Assembly: GCA_018824085.1 (NCBI GenBank)
Contig: JAHJHI010000028.1
Location: 1 to 64,000, forward strand
DNA: 64,000 nt
From: Gammaproteobacteria bacterium
GTDB taxonomy: Bacteria; Pseudomonadota; Gammaproteobacteria; Burkholderiales; Rhodocyclaceae
Reading direction: 5' to 3'
Shown here: in pieces, positions 8,869-17,579 of the stretch
How positions within the stretch are numbered: position 1 is the first letter of the stretch
How the letters are laid out: each line of letters opens with the position of its first letter
Made by a program: the position numbers and the translations under genes
Notes under the pieces: model-generated
Databases searched by the model: none
Seen by the model: the letters and a program-made list of their open reading frames with translations, nothing else
What the model was told of the DNA's origin: nothing

Positions 8869-8898
8869 TTTCAGTTTTCCGTCGCGACGGTCGCCTTG
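8869..8898 (+). promoter_or_regulatory. Candidate flagellar late promoter, fliD-motB operon
   Basis: TTTCAG, 15 bases, GTCGCCTTG. This is the same arrangement as the two elements before the flagellins, with an identical second block to flagellin 1. It ends 40 bases before the fliD start codon, and an AGAGGAG ribosome site lies between. Confidence 0.5.
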
Positions 8899-8938
8899 AA
8901 CTGGATATGCGTCCGCACATTGTTCAGAGGAGTCCGTC

Positions 8939-10312
8939 ATGAGCACATTTGATCCCGTTACCACCGCGTCCCAGCTTGCCACCGCCTACGTTCAGGCCGC
9001 GCAGACCCAGACCGACACGCAGAACACGAAGGCCCAGGCCACGTCTGCCGCGCTGACCAAGCTTCAGAGCGCGCTGCAGGCTTTTGACAGCGCGCTGAGC
9101 AGCCTGTCGCTGAAGAAGGGGCTGACCCAGAACGCCGCGACCCTGAGCGGCAGCGGCATGGGGACCGTGACCGCCTCGTCGTCGGCCGTGGCCGGAGAAT
9201 ATCCGCTGTTCGTCGAACAGATTGCCAGCGCGCATCAGGTGGTGTTTACCGATCTGCCCGCGGTGCCGGTGCCGATGGGCGGCATGCTCGGCATCAGTCT
9301 GGCCGGTGGCGCCACGATAGGCGTCGATTTCTCCAACGCCGACATGGATGCCGACGGCACGCTGTCGCAGTCGGAAATGGCGCGCGCGATCAATCAGGCG
9401 GCCGGCAATGAGGGCAAGGTCACGGCGATGGTCATCACGGCCGGCGGCCAGACCCAGCTCGTGCTGTCGTCGGCGGAAACCGGCGCCGACGGCCAGATCA
9501 CGCTGGACACCAGCGATCTGCCGGCGGGCGCGTTCAAGGCTTCGCTCGACGCCGGAGCCGAACTCACGCCGGCGCGCGATGCCATCGTGTGGCTCGGCGC
9601 ACAGGGCAGTGGTGTGCGCCTGCAGCAGGCGTCGAACACCTTCACGGCCATCGAAGGCGTGAGCATGACATTCACCCGCGCCATGACGACCGGCGAGGCA
9701 CCGATCACGCTGAAGGTGGCGTCCGACGACGGCGGTACGGCAGCCAACGTGAAGAGTTTCGTGGATGCGTTCAACACGCTGCGCAAGAGCCTGAACGACC
9801 TGACCAGCAGCGGCGATGCCTCCAGCGGTGTCGCCGCGGCGGCATTCGCGTCGGACTCCGGCATCCGTGCGCTGCGCAACCGCATGGACAGCATCGTGCG
9901 CCAGGACATCGGCGGCGTGCGCCTGATGGACTTCGGCGTCAGCGCCGATCGCAGCGGCACGCTGAGCCTGGATACGACCAAGCTCGAAAAGGCGATGACC
10001 GCGAACCCTGACGGGCTCGACGAACTGTTCGGCAGCGCCAGCCTGACCGCCAGCAGCGGACTGCTGGGAAGCTTCTCCAGTTATGTCGATGTCTGGCTCG
10101 ATTCCGCCGGCGGGCAGATCCAGCGCCGGAAGGATTCGATCCAGACGATGCAGAAGTCGCTCACCGCGCGCCAGTCGCGCATCGATCTCCAGTACGACAA
10201 CGCCTACCAGCGCTATCTCGTCCAATTCACGCAACTGCAGGCCATGCAGTCGCAGATGGGGCAGACCACCAGCATGTTCGATGCCTTGTTCTCAAGCTCA
10301 TCGGCCAGCTGA
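8939..10312 (+). CDS. fliD: Flagellar filament cap protein FliD (LafB)
   Basis: Caps the growing filament and inserts flagellin subunits. 457 residues. The N-terminal FliD_N domain is recognisable ('DPVTTASQLATAYV', then 'LTKLQSALQAFDSALSSL') and the C-terminal FliD_C coiled-coil region runs from about 330 to 457. First gene of an eight-gene operon whose order (fliD, fliS, fliT-like, fliK, fliL, fliA, motA, motB) equals lafBCDEFSTU of Vibrio parahaemolyticus lateral flagella. Confidence 0.94.
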   Translation: MSTFDPVTTASQLATAYVQAAQTQTDTQNTKAQATSAALTKLQSALQAFDSALSSLSLKKGLTQNAATLSGSGMGTVTASSSAVAGEYPLFVEQIASAHQVVFTDLPAVPVPMGGMLGISLAGGATIGVDFSNADMDADGTLSQSEMARAINQAAGNEGKVTAMVITAGGQTQLVLSSAETGADGQITLDTSDLPAGAFKASLDAGAELTPARDAIVWLGAQGSGVRLQQASNTFTAIEGVSMTFTRAMTTGEAPITLKVASDDGGTAANVKSFVDAFNTLRKSLNDLTSSGDASSGVAAAAFASDSGIRALRNRMDSIVRQDIGGVRLMDFGVSADRSGTLSLDTTKLEKAMTANPDGLDELFGSASLTASSGLLGSFSSYVDVWLDSAGGQIQRRKDSIQTMQKSLTARQSRIDLQYDNAYQRYLVQFTQLQAMQSQMGQTTSMFDALFSSSSAS

Positions 10313-10351
10313 CGGTCCGCAGGTCATCAACCGAAAACGGAAAACGACGCC

Positions 10352-10753
10352 TTGAACCACGACGCCCTGAACTACGACGCTTACCAGAGCTACCACGCCG
10401 TCAATCTGAACGCCCAGACGGCGCGGGCCACCCCGGTACAGCTGGTGCTGATCCTGATGGACGGCCTGCTGGAAGAGATCGCCCGCGCGCGCGCGCACAT
10501 CGAGGCGCGCCGCTACGAGCAGAAGGCGGTCAGCCTGGATCGATGCGTCGAGATACTCAACGGCCTGTCCAGTTCGCTCGAAACGGACAACGGCGGCGAA
10601 GTCGTATCCAACCTCGGCTGGCTCTACGACTACTGCGCCTGGCGCCTGAGCGAGGGCGGCGTGAAGCTTGACACCGGCATGCTGGATGAAGTCACCGGCC
10701 TGCTCGAAACGATACGGCACGGCTGGGTCGGACTGGCAGGCAACAATGAATAG
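10352..10753 (+). CDS. fliS: Flagellin export chaperone FliS (LafC)
   Basis: Binds the flagellin C-terminus and prevents premature polymerisation in the cytoplasm. 133 residues. The family features Y-x-x-Y near the N-terminus, 'PVQLVLILMDGLLEEIARARAHI', and 'LNGLSSSLETDNGGEVVSNL' are present. The start appears to be TTG at 10352, because no ATG or GTG lies in frame ahead of the conserved N-terminus. Overlaps the next gene by 8 bases. Confidence 0.9.
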   Translation: MNHDALNYDAYQSYHAVNLNAQTARATPVQLVLILMDGLLEEIARARAHIEARRYEQKAVSLDRCVEILNGLSSSLETDNGGEVVSNLGWLYDYCAWRLSEGGVKLDTGMLDEVTGLLETIRHGWVGLAGNNE

Positions 10754-11063
10754 ACACGACAACGACACCTATGCCCGCATCGCGCAGCGGATCGAGCGCG
10801 CGGCCGATGCTGATGACTGGGCGGGGCTCGCCGCGGCGGACCGGGATCTGGCTGACCTCCTGTCGGGGCTGAACGGGCGCCCCGACCTGGTCGCGACCGT
10901 GCGCCCGGCGCTGCTCGCACTGCGCGCGGTGCACGGCGCGGCAGTGCAGCGCTGCGTGGAAGCCGGCGTGCGCGCCGGCGAACACCTCGCCGAGCTGGGC
11001 GCCTCGCGGGACGGCTGGCTCGCCTATGCACACGACCACTCACTTTCGGACGAACAGTCATGA
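10746..11063 (+). CDS. Putative FliT/LafD-like flagellar chaperone
   Basis: Small helical protein of 105 residues in the position of lafD/fliT, between fliS and fliK. I see no strong sequence motif; the assignment rests on operon position, size and all-helical character. FliT in other bacteria is the FliD export chaperone. The ATG at 10746 overlaps the fliS stop and the TGA overlaps the fliK start, so expression is coupled to both. Confidence 0.6.
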   Translation: MNRHDNDTYARIAQRIERAADADDWAGLAAADRDLADLLSGLNGRPDLVATVRPALLALRAVHGAAVQRCVEAGVRAGEHLAELGASRDGWLAYAHDHSLSDEQS

Positions 11064-12145
11064 CTATCGATATCGGATTGATGGCGTCCCGGCCTGCTGC
11101 GCCTTCCGGCGACACCGCAGTGGTGATGCCGCCGCAGGAGGCGGGCGTTCTGCCCAACACGGTCGCGGCGCTCTTCGGTGACGTGCTGCGCCGCGTCGTT
11201 GCGATGCCGGCGGGCGTGCCGGCCGCCGTCGCGGCTGTCCCGGTCGAAGCCGCCGATGCCGCACTTGCCTCGCCGACCGAAGAAGACGTCGACACCGATA
11301 CCGACGCCGCGTTGCTGACCGGCACCGAGGCGGCCTGCGCGCAGCTGCCGTCGCAGTCGGCGCTCGCTGCCGCGCTGCATGCCGTAGCCGGGGCGCCGGC
11401 CATCACGACACGCGATGCCGGCAACCAGACGAAGGGCGCCGCGCCGGCGACGGCGATCTCGGCACCCGCGGCCGGCTCGCCCGATACGGACGCAGCGCTT
11501 GCCGCGCCGGCCCGACGCGAAATTGCCGGCGACGCGCTGGCCCAGGCCGCCGGTGGTGCGCGCAGCACGGGCGCCACGGCAGCCATGCAGCCCGCGCTTG
11601 AGCGCGCCGCGCCGACCGATGCCGTGGATGGCGGAGTGCCCGCCATCGTGACAAACACCGTGTCACAGGACGCGCGCGCGCATCACGCCGCGACGACGGC
11701 CGGCGATGCCGTGGTGAAGCTTGCGCATGCATCCCCCGAGAGCTGGCAGAAGCCGTTGACCGAGGCGCTCGGCGAACGGCTCCAGGTGCAGCTCGGCAAG
11801 CTCGGCGAACGTGCCGTGATCCGGCTTGACCCGCCGATGCTGGGCCGGGTCGAAATCATCGTTCAGCACGACGCCGGCGGTGCGCTCCATGTGCATCTGA
11901 GCGCGAGCAACAGCGAGGTACTGCGCCAGCTGCACACGATGGGCGACAGCCTGCGTGACGCGCTGGGTCAGCGTCAGGGCGCCGACGTCACGGTCGTCGT
12001 CGCCGACGCGGGCCGCGATGCCGAAGGCCGCCAGCGTTCCGGACAACAACAGGGCAGGGAAGAGGAACGTCCCGGCGATGCACTCGACGAGGCGCAGCAC
12101 GGCTTCCTCGCATCGCGTTTTGCACTGCCAACTGACGGGAACTGA
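11060..12145 (+). CDS. fliK: Flagellar hook-length control protein FliK (LafE)
   Basis: Molecular ruler that switches export specificity when the hook is complete. 361 residues. The long Ala/Thr/Pro-rich N-terminal part (about 1-220) is low complexity, as usual for FliK. The C-terminal Flg_hook domain (about 225-320) has the signature 'LGERAVIRLDPPMLGRVEII' followed by a helix with 'LRQLHTMGDSLRDAL'. A Gln/Glu-rich tail ends the protein. Confidence 0.88.
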   Translation: MTIDIGLMASRPAAPSGDTAVVMPPQEAGVLPNTVAALFGDVLRRVVAMPAGVPAAVAAVPVEAADAALASPTEEDVDTDTDAALLTGTEAACAQLPSQSALAAALHAVAGAPAITTRDAGNQTKGAAPATAISAPAAGSPDTDAALAAPARREIAGDALAQAAGGARSTGATAAMQPALERAAPTDAVDGGVPAIVTNTVSQDARAHHAATTAGDAVVKLAHASPESWQKPLTEALGERLQVQLGKLGERAVIRLDPPMLGRVEIIVQHDAGGALHVHLSASNSEVLRQLHTMGDSLRDALGQRQGADVTVVVADAGRDAEGRQRSGQQQGREEERPGDALDEAQHGFLASRFALPTDGN

Positions 12146-12150
12146 GACCG

Positions 12151-12591
12151 ATGAAGAAAGTGATTGTTTTCGCGCTCGCCGGCGTCGTGCTGGCGGCAGG
12201 CACCGGTGGCGCGGTGTGGTGGACGATGAAGGGCGGCGCCATCGACGCGCACGCCGCGGAGAAGCCGCCCGAGCCGCAGAAGTACGTGAGCCTGGAAAAG
12301 GTGATCGTCATGCTGCGCCGCGCGCCGGAAGAGTCGGTCACGCGCTACATGTCGATGGACCTCGTGTTCACGACCGCGCTGGACAAGGAAAAGGACACCA
12401 AGGAGCACCTGCCGATGCTGCGCAGTGTCGCCGTGCGTTCGCTGTCATCGATGACGGCGCCGCAGGTGACCGCGATGACCGTCGATGAACTGGCGGTCGA
12501 GGTCAATCGTGCCTTCGTCGAGAGCTACGAGAAGGAGCGTCGCGAGAAGCCCTTCATCGACGCGATGATAGGCAAGCTGATCGTCGAATGA
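12151..12591 (+). CDS. fliL: Flagellar basal body-associated protein FliL (LafF)
   Basis: Single-pass inner-membrane protein that surrounds the stator and supports torque. 146 residues. The membrane helix is at about residues 4-25, followed by a periplasmic domain with 'YVSLEKVIVMLRR' and a C-terminal 'KPFIDAMIGKLIVE'. It lies 5 bases after fliK and 1 base before fliA. Confidence 0.82.
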   Translation: MKKVIVFALAGVVLAAGTGGAVWWTMKGGAIDAHAAEKPPEPQKYVSLEKVIVMLRRAPEESVTRYMSMDLVFTTALDKEKDTKEHLPMLRSVAVRSLSSMTAPQVTAMTVDELAVEVNRAFVESYEKERREKPFIDAMIGKLIVE

Positions 12592-12592
12592 C

Positions 12593-13306
12593 ATGGACAT
12601 GCATACGGACTATGCCGAGATAAGCAGCGTCGTTGCGCCCGCCCTGGATGCGGCGGCCGAACAGCGCTGGGTGCTGGAGTACGCGCCGCTGGTCAAGCGC
12701 ATCGTGCGCCAGCTGCTTGCCCAGGTGTCCGGTGCGATGGACCGTGATGACATGGAGCAGATCGGGCTGCTCGGCCTGCTCGAGGCACTGCGCCGCTACG
12801 GCGAGCCGGACCGGGGGTTCGGCGGATATGCGGCGCTGCGCGTGCGCGGCGCCATCCTCGACGAGCTGCGCCGGCAGGACTGGCGCCCGCGTACGGTGCG
12901 CCAGGACAGCCATCGCACGCGGGATGCCGTCAGGGCGCTGACGCGAAAGCTCGGACGCGAGCCGACCGAGGCGGAGGCGTGCAAGGCGCTGGACATCAGT
13001 GCCGACGCCTTCCAGGCGCACCAGTTGGCGGAGAACGCCGAGACGATCGCCAGCTTCGACGAGCTGGTGGCCGGGTCGTATGACATGGCGGGCAGCAGCC
13101 CGTCGCCGGAAGAGCAGCTGATGGCGCGACGCAGTCTGGTGCAGGCGCTGATGAAGCTCGACGAGCGGGAGCAGCGCGTGATCCAGCTCTATTACGAATT
13201 CGAACTCAGTTACAAGGAAATCGCCGCGGTGCTGGGACTGACCGAAGCGCGGATCTGCCAGATCAACAAGGCCGCGCTGAAGAAGATGAAGGACGTCCTG
13301 CGCTGA
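12593..13306 (+). CDS. fliA: Flagellar sigma factor FliA (sigma-28, LafS)
   Basis: RNA polymerase sigma factor for late flagellar genes. 237 residues. Region 2 is at about residues 25-90 ('YAPLVKRIVRQLL', 'DDMEQIGLLGLLEALRRY', 'YAALRVRGAILDELRRQDW'), region 3 at about 95-150, and region 4 at about 180-237 with 'LSYKEIAAVLGLTEARICQI'. The gene sits inside the operon that one of its likely target promoters (8869-8898) drives, giving positive feedback. The anti-sigma factor FlgM is encoded at 15281-15559. Confidence 0.96.
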   Translation: MDMHTDYAEISSVVAPALDAAAEQRWVLEYAPLVKRIVRQLLAQVSGAMDRDDMEQIGLLGLLEALRRYGEPDRGFGGYAALRVRGAILDELRRQDWRPRTVRQDSHRTRDAVRALTRKLGREPTEAEACKALDISADAFQAHQLAENAETIASFDELVAGSYDMAGSSPSPEEQLMARRSLVQALMKLDEREQRVIQLYYEFELSYKEIAAVLGLTEARICQINKAALKKMKDVLR

Positions 13307-13334
13307 CGCGACAGGAAAAACAGGGGAATCAATC

Positions 13335-14252
13335 ATGCAGTCCATCGTAGGCGTTGCCATCATCCTGATCTGCGTGTTCGGCGGTTTCATGCTGCATGGC
13401 GGGAAGCTGGAAGTCATCTGGGAACCGATCGAGCTGATCATCATCGTCGGCGCGGGGGCGGGTGCCATCGTGCTCGGCAATCCCGGGCATGTGCTGAAGG
13501 AAATGTGGCTGCAGATCCGCAAGGTGATGCTGCGCCGCAAGCAGGGCCAGGAGTTCCAGCGCCAGCTGCTGCTGCTGATGTACGAACTGCTGCAGACGGC
13601 GGCGGGCGGCCTGAAGGCGCTCGATGCCCACGTCGAGGCGCCGCAGGAGAGCGAAATGTTCAGACGCTATCCGCTCATCCTCGAAGAGCCCAAGCTGCTG
13701 CACTTCATCGTCGACAACTTCCGGCTGATGGCGATGGGCAAGATCAACGCGCATGAACTCGAGGGCGTGCTGGAGCAGGAGATCGAGGCCATCCACGAGG
13801 AAATGTCGCAGCCGGCCCGCTCGCTCGGCAAGATCGGCGAGGCGATGCCCGGCTTCGGCATCCTGGCCGCAGTGCTCGGCATCGTGATGACGATGAACGT
13901 CGTGGCCGAGGGCGCCGGTACCGGCGAGATCGCGGTGCGAGTGGGTTCGGCCATGGTCGGCACCTTCATCGGCATCTTCTTCTGCTACGCCGTGCTGGAC
14001 CCGATCAGCAACATGATGAAGCAACTGGTCAGCGAGGAAGTCCAGGCGCTCGAGTCGGTCAAGGTGGTGCTGGTGACGCATACGTCGGGCAAGCCGCCGC
14101 TGCTGGCGATCGACGCCGGCCGGCGCCTGGTGCAGCTGAACATCAAGCCGAGCTTCGCCTTGCTCGAAGTCTGGATCAACGCGATGCAGAACGCGGGCGA
14201 TGCCGAAGCGGTGCCGCGCCGCCGCGCAGGAGATAAAAGTGTCGAAGCCTGA
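13335..14252 (+). CDS. motA: Flagellar stator protein MotA (LafT)
   Basis: Inner-membrane stator subunit that couples ion flow to rotor movement. 305 residues, with four membrane segments at about residues 4-20, 32-50, 170-190 and 200-222. The cytoplasmic loop carries the charged rotor-contact region. The conserved Pro residues at the start of helix 3 ('MPGFGILAAVLG') and 'LDPISNMMK' after helix 4 are present. The end of the gene overlaps motB by 14 bases. Confidence 0.95.
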   Translation: MQSIVGVAIILICVFGGFMLHGGKLEVIWEPIELIIIVGAGAGAIVLGNPGHVLKEMWLQIRKVMLRRKQGQEFQRQLLLLMYELLQTAAGGLKALDAHVEAPQESEMFRRYPLILEEPKLLHFIVDNFRLMAMGKINAHELEGVLEQEIEAIHEEMSQPARSLGKIGEAMPGFGILAAVLGIVMTMNVVAEGAGTGEIAVRVGSAMVGTFIGIFFCYAVLDPISNMMKQLVSEEVQALESVKVVLVTHTSGKPPLLAIDAGRRLVQLNIKPSFALLEVWINAMQNAGDAEAVPRRRAGDKSVEA

Positions 14253-15222
14253 CGCGCATGGCGCCACAGTCGTCAAGCGTGTCGCCGCCAAGGGGCACGA
14301 GGAGTCGCACGGAGGCTCGTGGAAAGTTGCCTTCGCGGATTTCTGCCTGGCGCTGCTATGCCTCTTCCTCGTGCTGTGGCTGCTCGCATCGCGTGAAAAG
14401 GAAGTGCTTGAACAGGTGATGCGCGCGGCCGACAGCAGCCGCATCGACGAGGGCGCGGGGCTGATGGCGCAGTCGCTGGGCGGGCCGCGCGGAAGCCTGA
14501 TCGACCGCGAGCCGATGCCGCCGCGCGAAGGCATGTCCGCGCCGGGCCAGGACTTTGCCCGCAGTGAAACGGAAGCGGACGGAAAGCGCGCCATGCGCGT
14601 GCGCTACGAATCCGAAGCCGACCTGGCCTCGCTGGCGCGGGTGATGCAGAAGCTCAGCGCCGACGCCGGTCTGGAGGGCAATCTTCAGGCCGTGGTCACG
14701 CCGTACGGCTTGCGCGTCATGCTGCACGACACGGACGAGCAGGGCATGTTCGAGCGCGGCAGCTGGTACGCCAGCGAACGCTTCCGCACCTTGCTGCGCT
14801 CGCTCGGGCCGCTGTTTGCGCGCATGGAGAACCAGATGCTGATCGTTGGCCACACCGATTCGGTAAAGTACGCGAACCGCGGCCATGCGGCGTTTTCGAA
14901 CTGGACGCTGTCGAGCAACCGGGCGCTGACGGCCCGCACGCAATTGCTGGCCGGCGGCATGCCGACGATCAGTGTGCTTCAGGTGGTCGGCATGGCCGAC
15001 CGGGCGCCGCTGAATCCGCAGGATCTGACGGCGGCGATGAATCGCCGCATCGAACTGCTTATCCTGACGACGCGTCAGGCCGAACTGGTTTCAGCCATGT
15101 ACGGCCTGCCCACTGAAAGACTGCCCTTTGCCGAGGGCGCGCATGCGGCGATGCCGGATCGCGCGACGCTCGAGGAACTGCGGGCGGAGCTGGCCGGACC
15201 GGGGCCGGGCAACACGCGCTGA
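14239..15222 (+). CDS. motB: Flagellar stator protein MotB (LafU)
   Basis: Forms the ion channel with MotA and anchors it to peptidoglycan. 327 residues. A single membrane helix at about 33-52 contains the essential Asp in 'FADFCLALLCLF'. The OmpA-like peptidoglycan-binding domain covers about 190-280 ('LIVGHTDS', 'NWTLSSNRALTA', 'MNRRIELLIL'). The start is GTG at 14239 because an AGGAG site lies 6 bases upstream; upstream in-frame ATGs fall within motA. Confidence 0.93.
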   Translation: MSKPDAHGATVVKRVAAKGHEESHGGSWKVAFADFCLALLCLFLVLWLLASREKEVLEQVMRAADSSRIDEGAGLMAQSLGGPRGSLIDREPMPPREGMSAPGQDFARSETEADGKRAMRVRYESEADLASLARVMQKLSADAGLEGNLQAVVTPYGLRVMLHDTDEQGMFERGSWYASERFRTLLRSLGPLFARMENQMLIVGHTDSVKYANRGHAAFSNWTLSSNRALTARTQLLAGGMPTISVLQVVGMADRAPLNPQDLTAAMNRRIELLILTTRQAELVSAMYGLPTERLPFAEGAHAAMPDRATLEELRAELAGPGPGNTR

Positions 15223-15280
15223 GACGGCACGTGAATCGGAAATGTGAAGTCGTATGCGAACGAGATCGAGAGGACATCAG

Positions 15281-15559
15281 ATGAGAGTTTCAGGCAACGC
15301 CCCGACGGGCGCCGGCACGCCGGTTCAGGAAACCGCCAGGGCCGTGCCCGGGACCGGGCCCGCCGCGGCTCCGGCACCGGCGGGCGCCGCATTGCAGTCG
15401 TCCGTGCTGCAACCGGCGCTGGACGCGATGCGCGACATGCCGGAGATCGATCAGGCGCGGGTCACCGCCTTGCGCGAGGCTCTGGCGCGCGGCGAAGTGC
15501 CGTTCGACCCGGAGAAGCTGGCCGGCCTCATCCAGCGCTTCCACGGAAACAAGGGATGA
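15281..15559 (+). CDS. flgM: Anti-sigma-28 factor FlgM
   Basis: Holds FliA inactive until the hook is finished and FlgM is exported. 92 residues. The N-terminal half is disordered and Ala/Pro-rich. The C-terminal half has the family helix pattern 'IDQARVTALREALARGEVPF' followed by 'DPEKLAGLIQRFHG'. The ATG at 15281 follows a GAGGACATCAG site. A weak TGAAG-14-GATCGAG element at 15245-15270 might be its own promoter. Coupled to flgN by a 4-base overlap. Confidence 0.88.
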   Translation: MRVSGNAPTGAGTPVQETARAVPGTGPAAAPAPAGAALQSSVLQPALDAMRDMPEIDQARVTALREALARGEVPFDPEKLAGLIQRFHGNKG

Positions 15560-15975
15560 AGCGCGCCGACGCCGTGCTGCGGCTCGTCCGCGACATGCAC
15601 AGCGACGCTGCGGCCTATCGCGACCTGCGCACGCTGCTGGATGCGCAGTTCGATGCGGCGGTGCGCCACGACGCGGTTGCCGTGCGCGACATCGCCGGGC
15701 ACATTGCCGAATCGGTGGAACGGCTCGACGCGCGGCGCGTGCTGCGGGTGCGGCTGGTGACGCAGCTGTTCGGTGCCGATGCGCGCATGGACAGCATGTT
15801 CGACGCCATGGCGACCGACAACGGCGTGCGCTGTCGCGCGCTGTGGCAGGAGCTCGAGGAACACGTCGTCGAGTGCAAGCGCCTGAACGCGCGCAACTGC
15901 GCGCTGATGAGCGACCAGTATGAAATCATGACCCGCCTTCTGCATGGAGAGGACCAGACCTATGCTCCGGCCTGA
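15556..15975 (+). CDS. flgN: Flagellar chaperone FlgN
   Basis: Export chaperone for the hook-filament junction proteins FlgK and FlgL. 139 residues, all helical, as in the family. Evidence is position after flgM, size, and the typical Asn-rich 'LNARNCALMSDQYEIM' helix near the C-terminus. Start overlaps the flgM stop; the last 14 bases overlap the muramidase gene. Confidence 0.78.
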   Translation: MKRADAVLRLVRDMHSDAAAYRDLRTLLDAQFDAAVRHDAVAVRDIAGHIAESVERLDARRVLRVRLVTQLFGADARMDSMFDAMATDNGVRCRALWQELEEHVVECKRLNARNCALMSDQYEIMTRLLHGEDQTYAPA

Positions 15976-16720
15976 CAACACGTTTCGCGGGCTTTCGCCC
16001 AATGTGGAGCCGACCCGGCCGCTCGCGCCGGCGGGCAACGGCAACGGCGGCTTCAGCCCGCTGTTCCGCGAAGTGTCGGCCGAGGTCGGCCGTTTCATCG
16101 AACAGGGGGCGGGCAGCGCGGGCGTTGGCGAGGCCGACGTTGCCGCCGCGATGCTGAGTCTGGAAGGACGTTTCCTGCGCGATGCCGCGCGCGCCGCGCC
16201 GGCAAAGTCCGCTGTGGCCGGCTCGGCGGATGTCGATGACGTGCCGCCGGTCGATGCGCAGCAGCGTGACTTCATCGCCGGCATCCGTCCCTGGGCGGTG
16301 CAGTCGGCGCAGCGTCTCGGCGTGTCGCCCGATCTGGTGATCGCGCACGCGGCGCTCGAATCCGGCTGGGGCCGCCATGCCATCCGCTCGTCCGACGGCG
16401 CGGACAGCCACAACCTGTTCGGCATCAAGGCCGGCAGCAGCTGGCGGCAGGATGTCGTGAACGCACGCACGAGCGAACATGTGGATGGCGAGGACGTGTC
16501 GATCGACGCCGCGTTCCGCTGCTACCCGGACACCGCGTCCGCCTTCCGGGACTACACGCGCCTGCTCGTCGACAACCCGCGCTATGCCGGCGCCCTGAAC
16601 GCCGGTGGCAATGCCAGGGCTTTCGCCGACGGCCTTGCACGCGGCGGCTACGCCACGGATCCGGCCTATGCAGACAAGCTGGTCAGGCTGGCGTCGCAGA
16701 TCCGCACGAACGACTACTGA
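15962..16720 (+). CDS. Flagellar rod muramidase (stand-alone FlgJ C-terminal half)
   Basis: Peptidoglycan hydrolase of the glucosaminidase family, 252 residues, expected to open the cell wall for the rod. The catalytic domain runs from about 100 to 250 with 'AHAALESGWGRHAI' (catalytic Glu), 'NLFGIKAGSSW' and 'YADKLVRLASQI'. These are the motifs of the C-terminal half of enteric FlgJ. The N-terminal 100 residues are not like the FlgJ rod-binding domain, which is encoded separately at 23643-24035. No signal peptide, so flagellar export is the likely route. The stop region overlaps the end of the opposing flgA by 7 bases. Confidence 0.88.
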   Translation: MLRPDNTFRGLSPNVEPTRPLAPAGNGNGGFSPLFREVSAEVGRFIEQGAGSAGVGEADVAAAMLSLEGRFLRDAARAAPAKSAVAGSADVDDVPPVDAQQRDFIAGIRPWAVQSAQRLGVSPDLVIAHAALESGWGRHAIRSSDGADSHNLFGIKAGSSWRQDVVNARTSEHVDGEDVSIDAAFRCYPDTASAFRDYTRLLVDNPRYAGALNAGGNARAFADGLARGGYATDPAYADKLVRLASQIRTNDY

Positions 16721-17445
16721 CCGCCGCCCGCCGGCTCGACCTCGCCGATGCCGGTGACGCGGGCCCGCAGCACCTTGCCCGACGACAGATTGCGTACGCG
16801 TACGATGTCGTCGGCGGCACCCGAATCAAGTACCTCGCCACCCATCTGTACTTCGATGCCGTCCTTGCGCGCGACGATGCGCACCGGGTCGCCGCGATGC
16901 ACCAGGACCGCGGCCGTCAGATAGCGCTTGCGCAGCACGTCGCCACTGCGCAGCGTCCGGCGTCCGGCCATGCCGATTACGTCGGCCGGGTCGGCGTAGT
17001 AATCCGCGATGCCTGTGATGTCGCGCTGTTCGACGATGACGTCGCTGTCGGCGAGCGCCTGGCGCGCCGGCAGATCGGTCGCCGCAACGACGACATCCGC
17101 GGCGATGCGCGCACGTGCCTGCACCTTTCTGCTCCACCCCTCGCCGCCCCTGCAAGTCGCGATGAAACGCATGCGCAGCGGTGATCTGACGTCCTGCGCG
17201 ACGATGTCGATTTTCCCCGCGCACGGCGGCGGCGCGCGGTAGGGGGCCTTCACCGTCACGCTGATGCGTGCGTTCGCAAGACCGTCGCGTTCGGCCTGCT
17301 CCTCGAGCAGCGCCTGGGCGGCCTCCTGTACCTGTCCCAGCATTTGCGCCGAGCCGTCCGCGAGCGCCGGCAACGGCAGCAGCGCAAGGGCGGCGGCAGC
17401 GATCCGCGCGCGATATCGCGGCGCGACCGGAGTCCGAAAGTGCAT
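16714..17445 (-). CDS. flgA: Flagellar P-ring assembly chaperone FlgA
   Basis: Periplasmic chaperone for P-ring assembly by FlgI. 243 residues. The start at 17445 gives a good signal peptide (residues 1-24, ending 'LPALADG') and follows an AGGAG site. The C-terminal SAF domain (about 115-240) has 'ATDLPARQALADSDVIVEQR' followed by 'RTLRSGDVLRKRYL'. It is transcribed divergently from flgB and convergently to the muramidase gene; the 134 bases between flgA and flgB hold the flgB promoter candidate. Confidence 0.93.
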   Translation of the reverse strand: MHFRTPVAPRYRARIAAAALALLPLPALADGSAQMLGQVQEAAQALLEEQAERDGLANARISVTVKAPYRAPPPCAGKIDIVAQDVRSPLRMRFIATCRGGEGWSRKVQARARIAADVVVAATDLPARQALADSDVIVEQRDITGIADYYADPADVIGMAGRRTLRSGDVLRKRYLTAAVLVHRGDPVRIVARKDGIEVQMGGEVLDSGAADDIVRVRNLSSGKVLRARVTGIGEVEPAGGGQ

Positions 17446-17515
17446 CAATGATTCTCCTGATTCTGGCGCCACGGTAACAGCAATGCCGGCGTGCGAAAAA
17501 TCCGCACCTGGAGCC

Positions 17516-17542
17516 TCAAGTCTGACCGTGAATTGTCGATGG
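17516..17542 (+). promoter_or_regulatory. Candidate sigma-28-type promoter of flgBCDEFGHIJKL
   Basis: TCAAGTCT, an 11-base spacer, then GTCGATGG. It matches 6 of 8 and 5 of 8 positions of the enteric sigma-28 consensus and shares the GTCGAT block with the element before fliE. It ends 37 bases before the flgB start, with TAGGAG as ribosome site. Confidence 0.45.
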
Positions 17543-17579
17543 TGTCCATGAACTGTACGCATACGCTTAGGAGCTTCAC

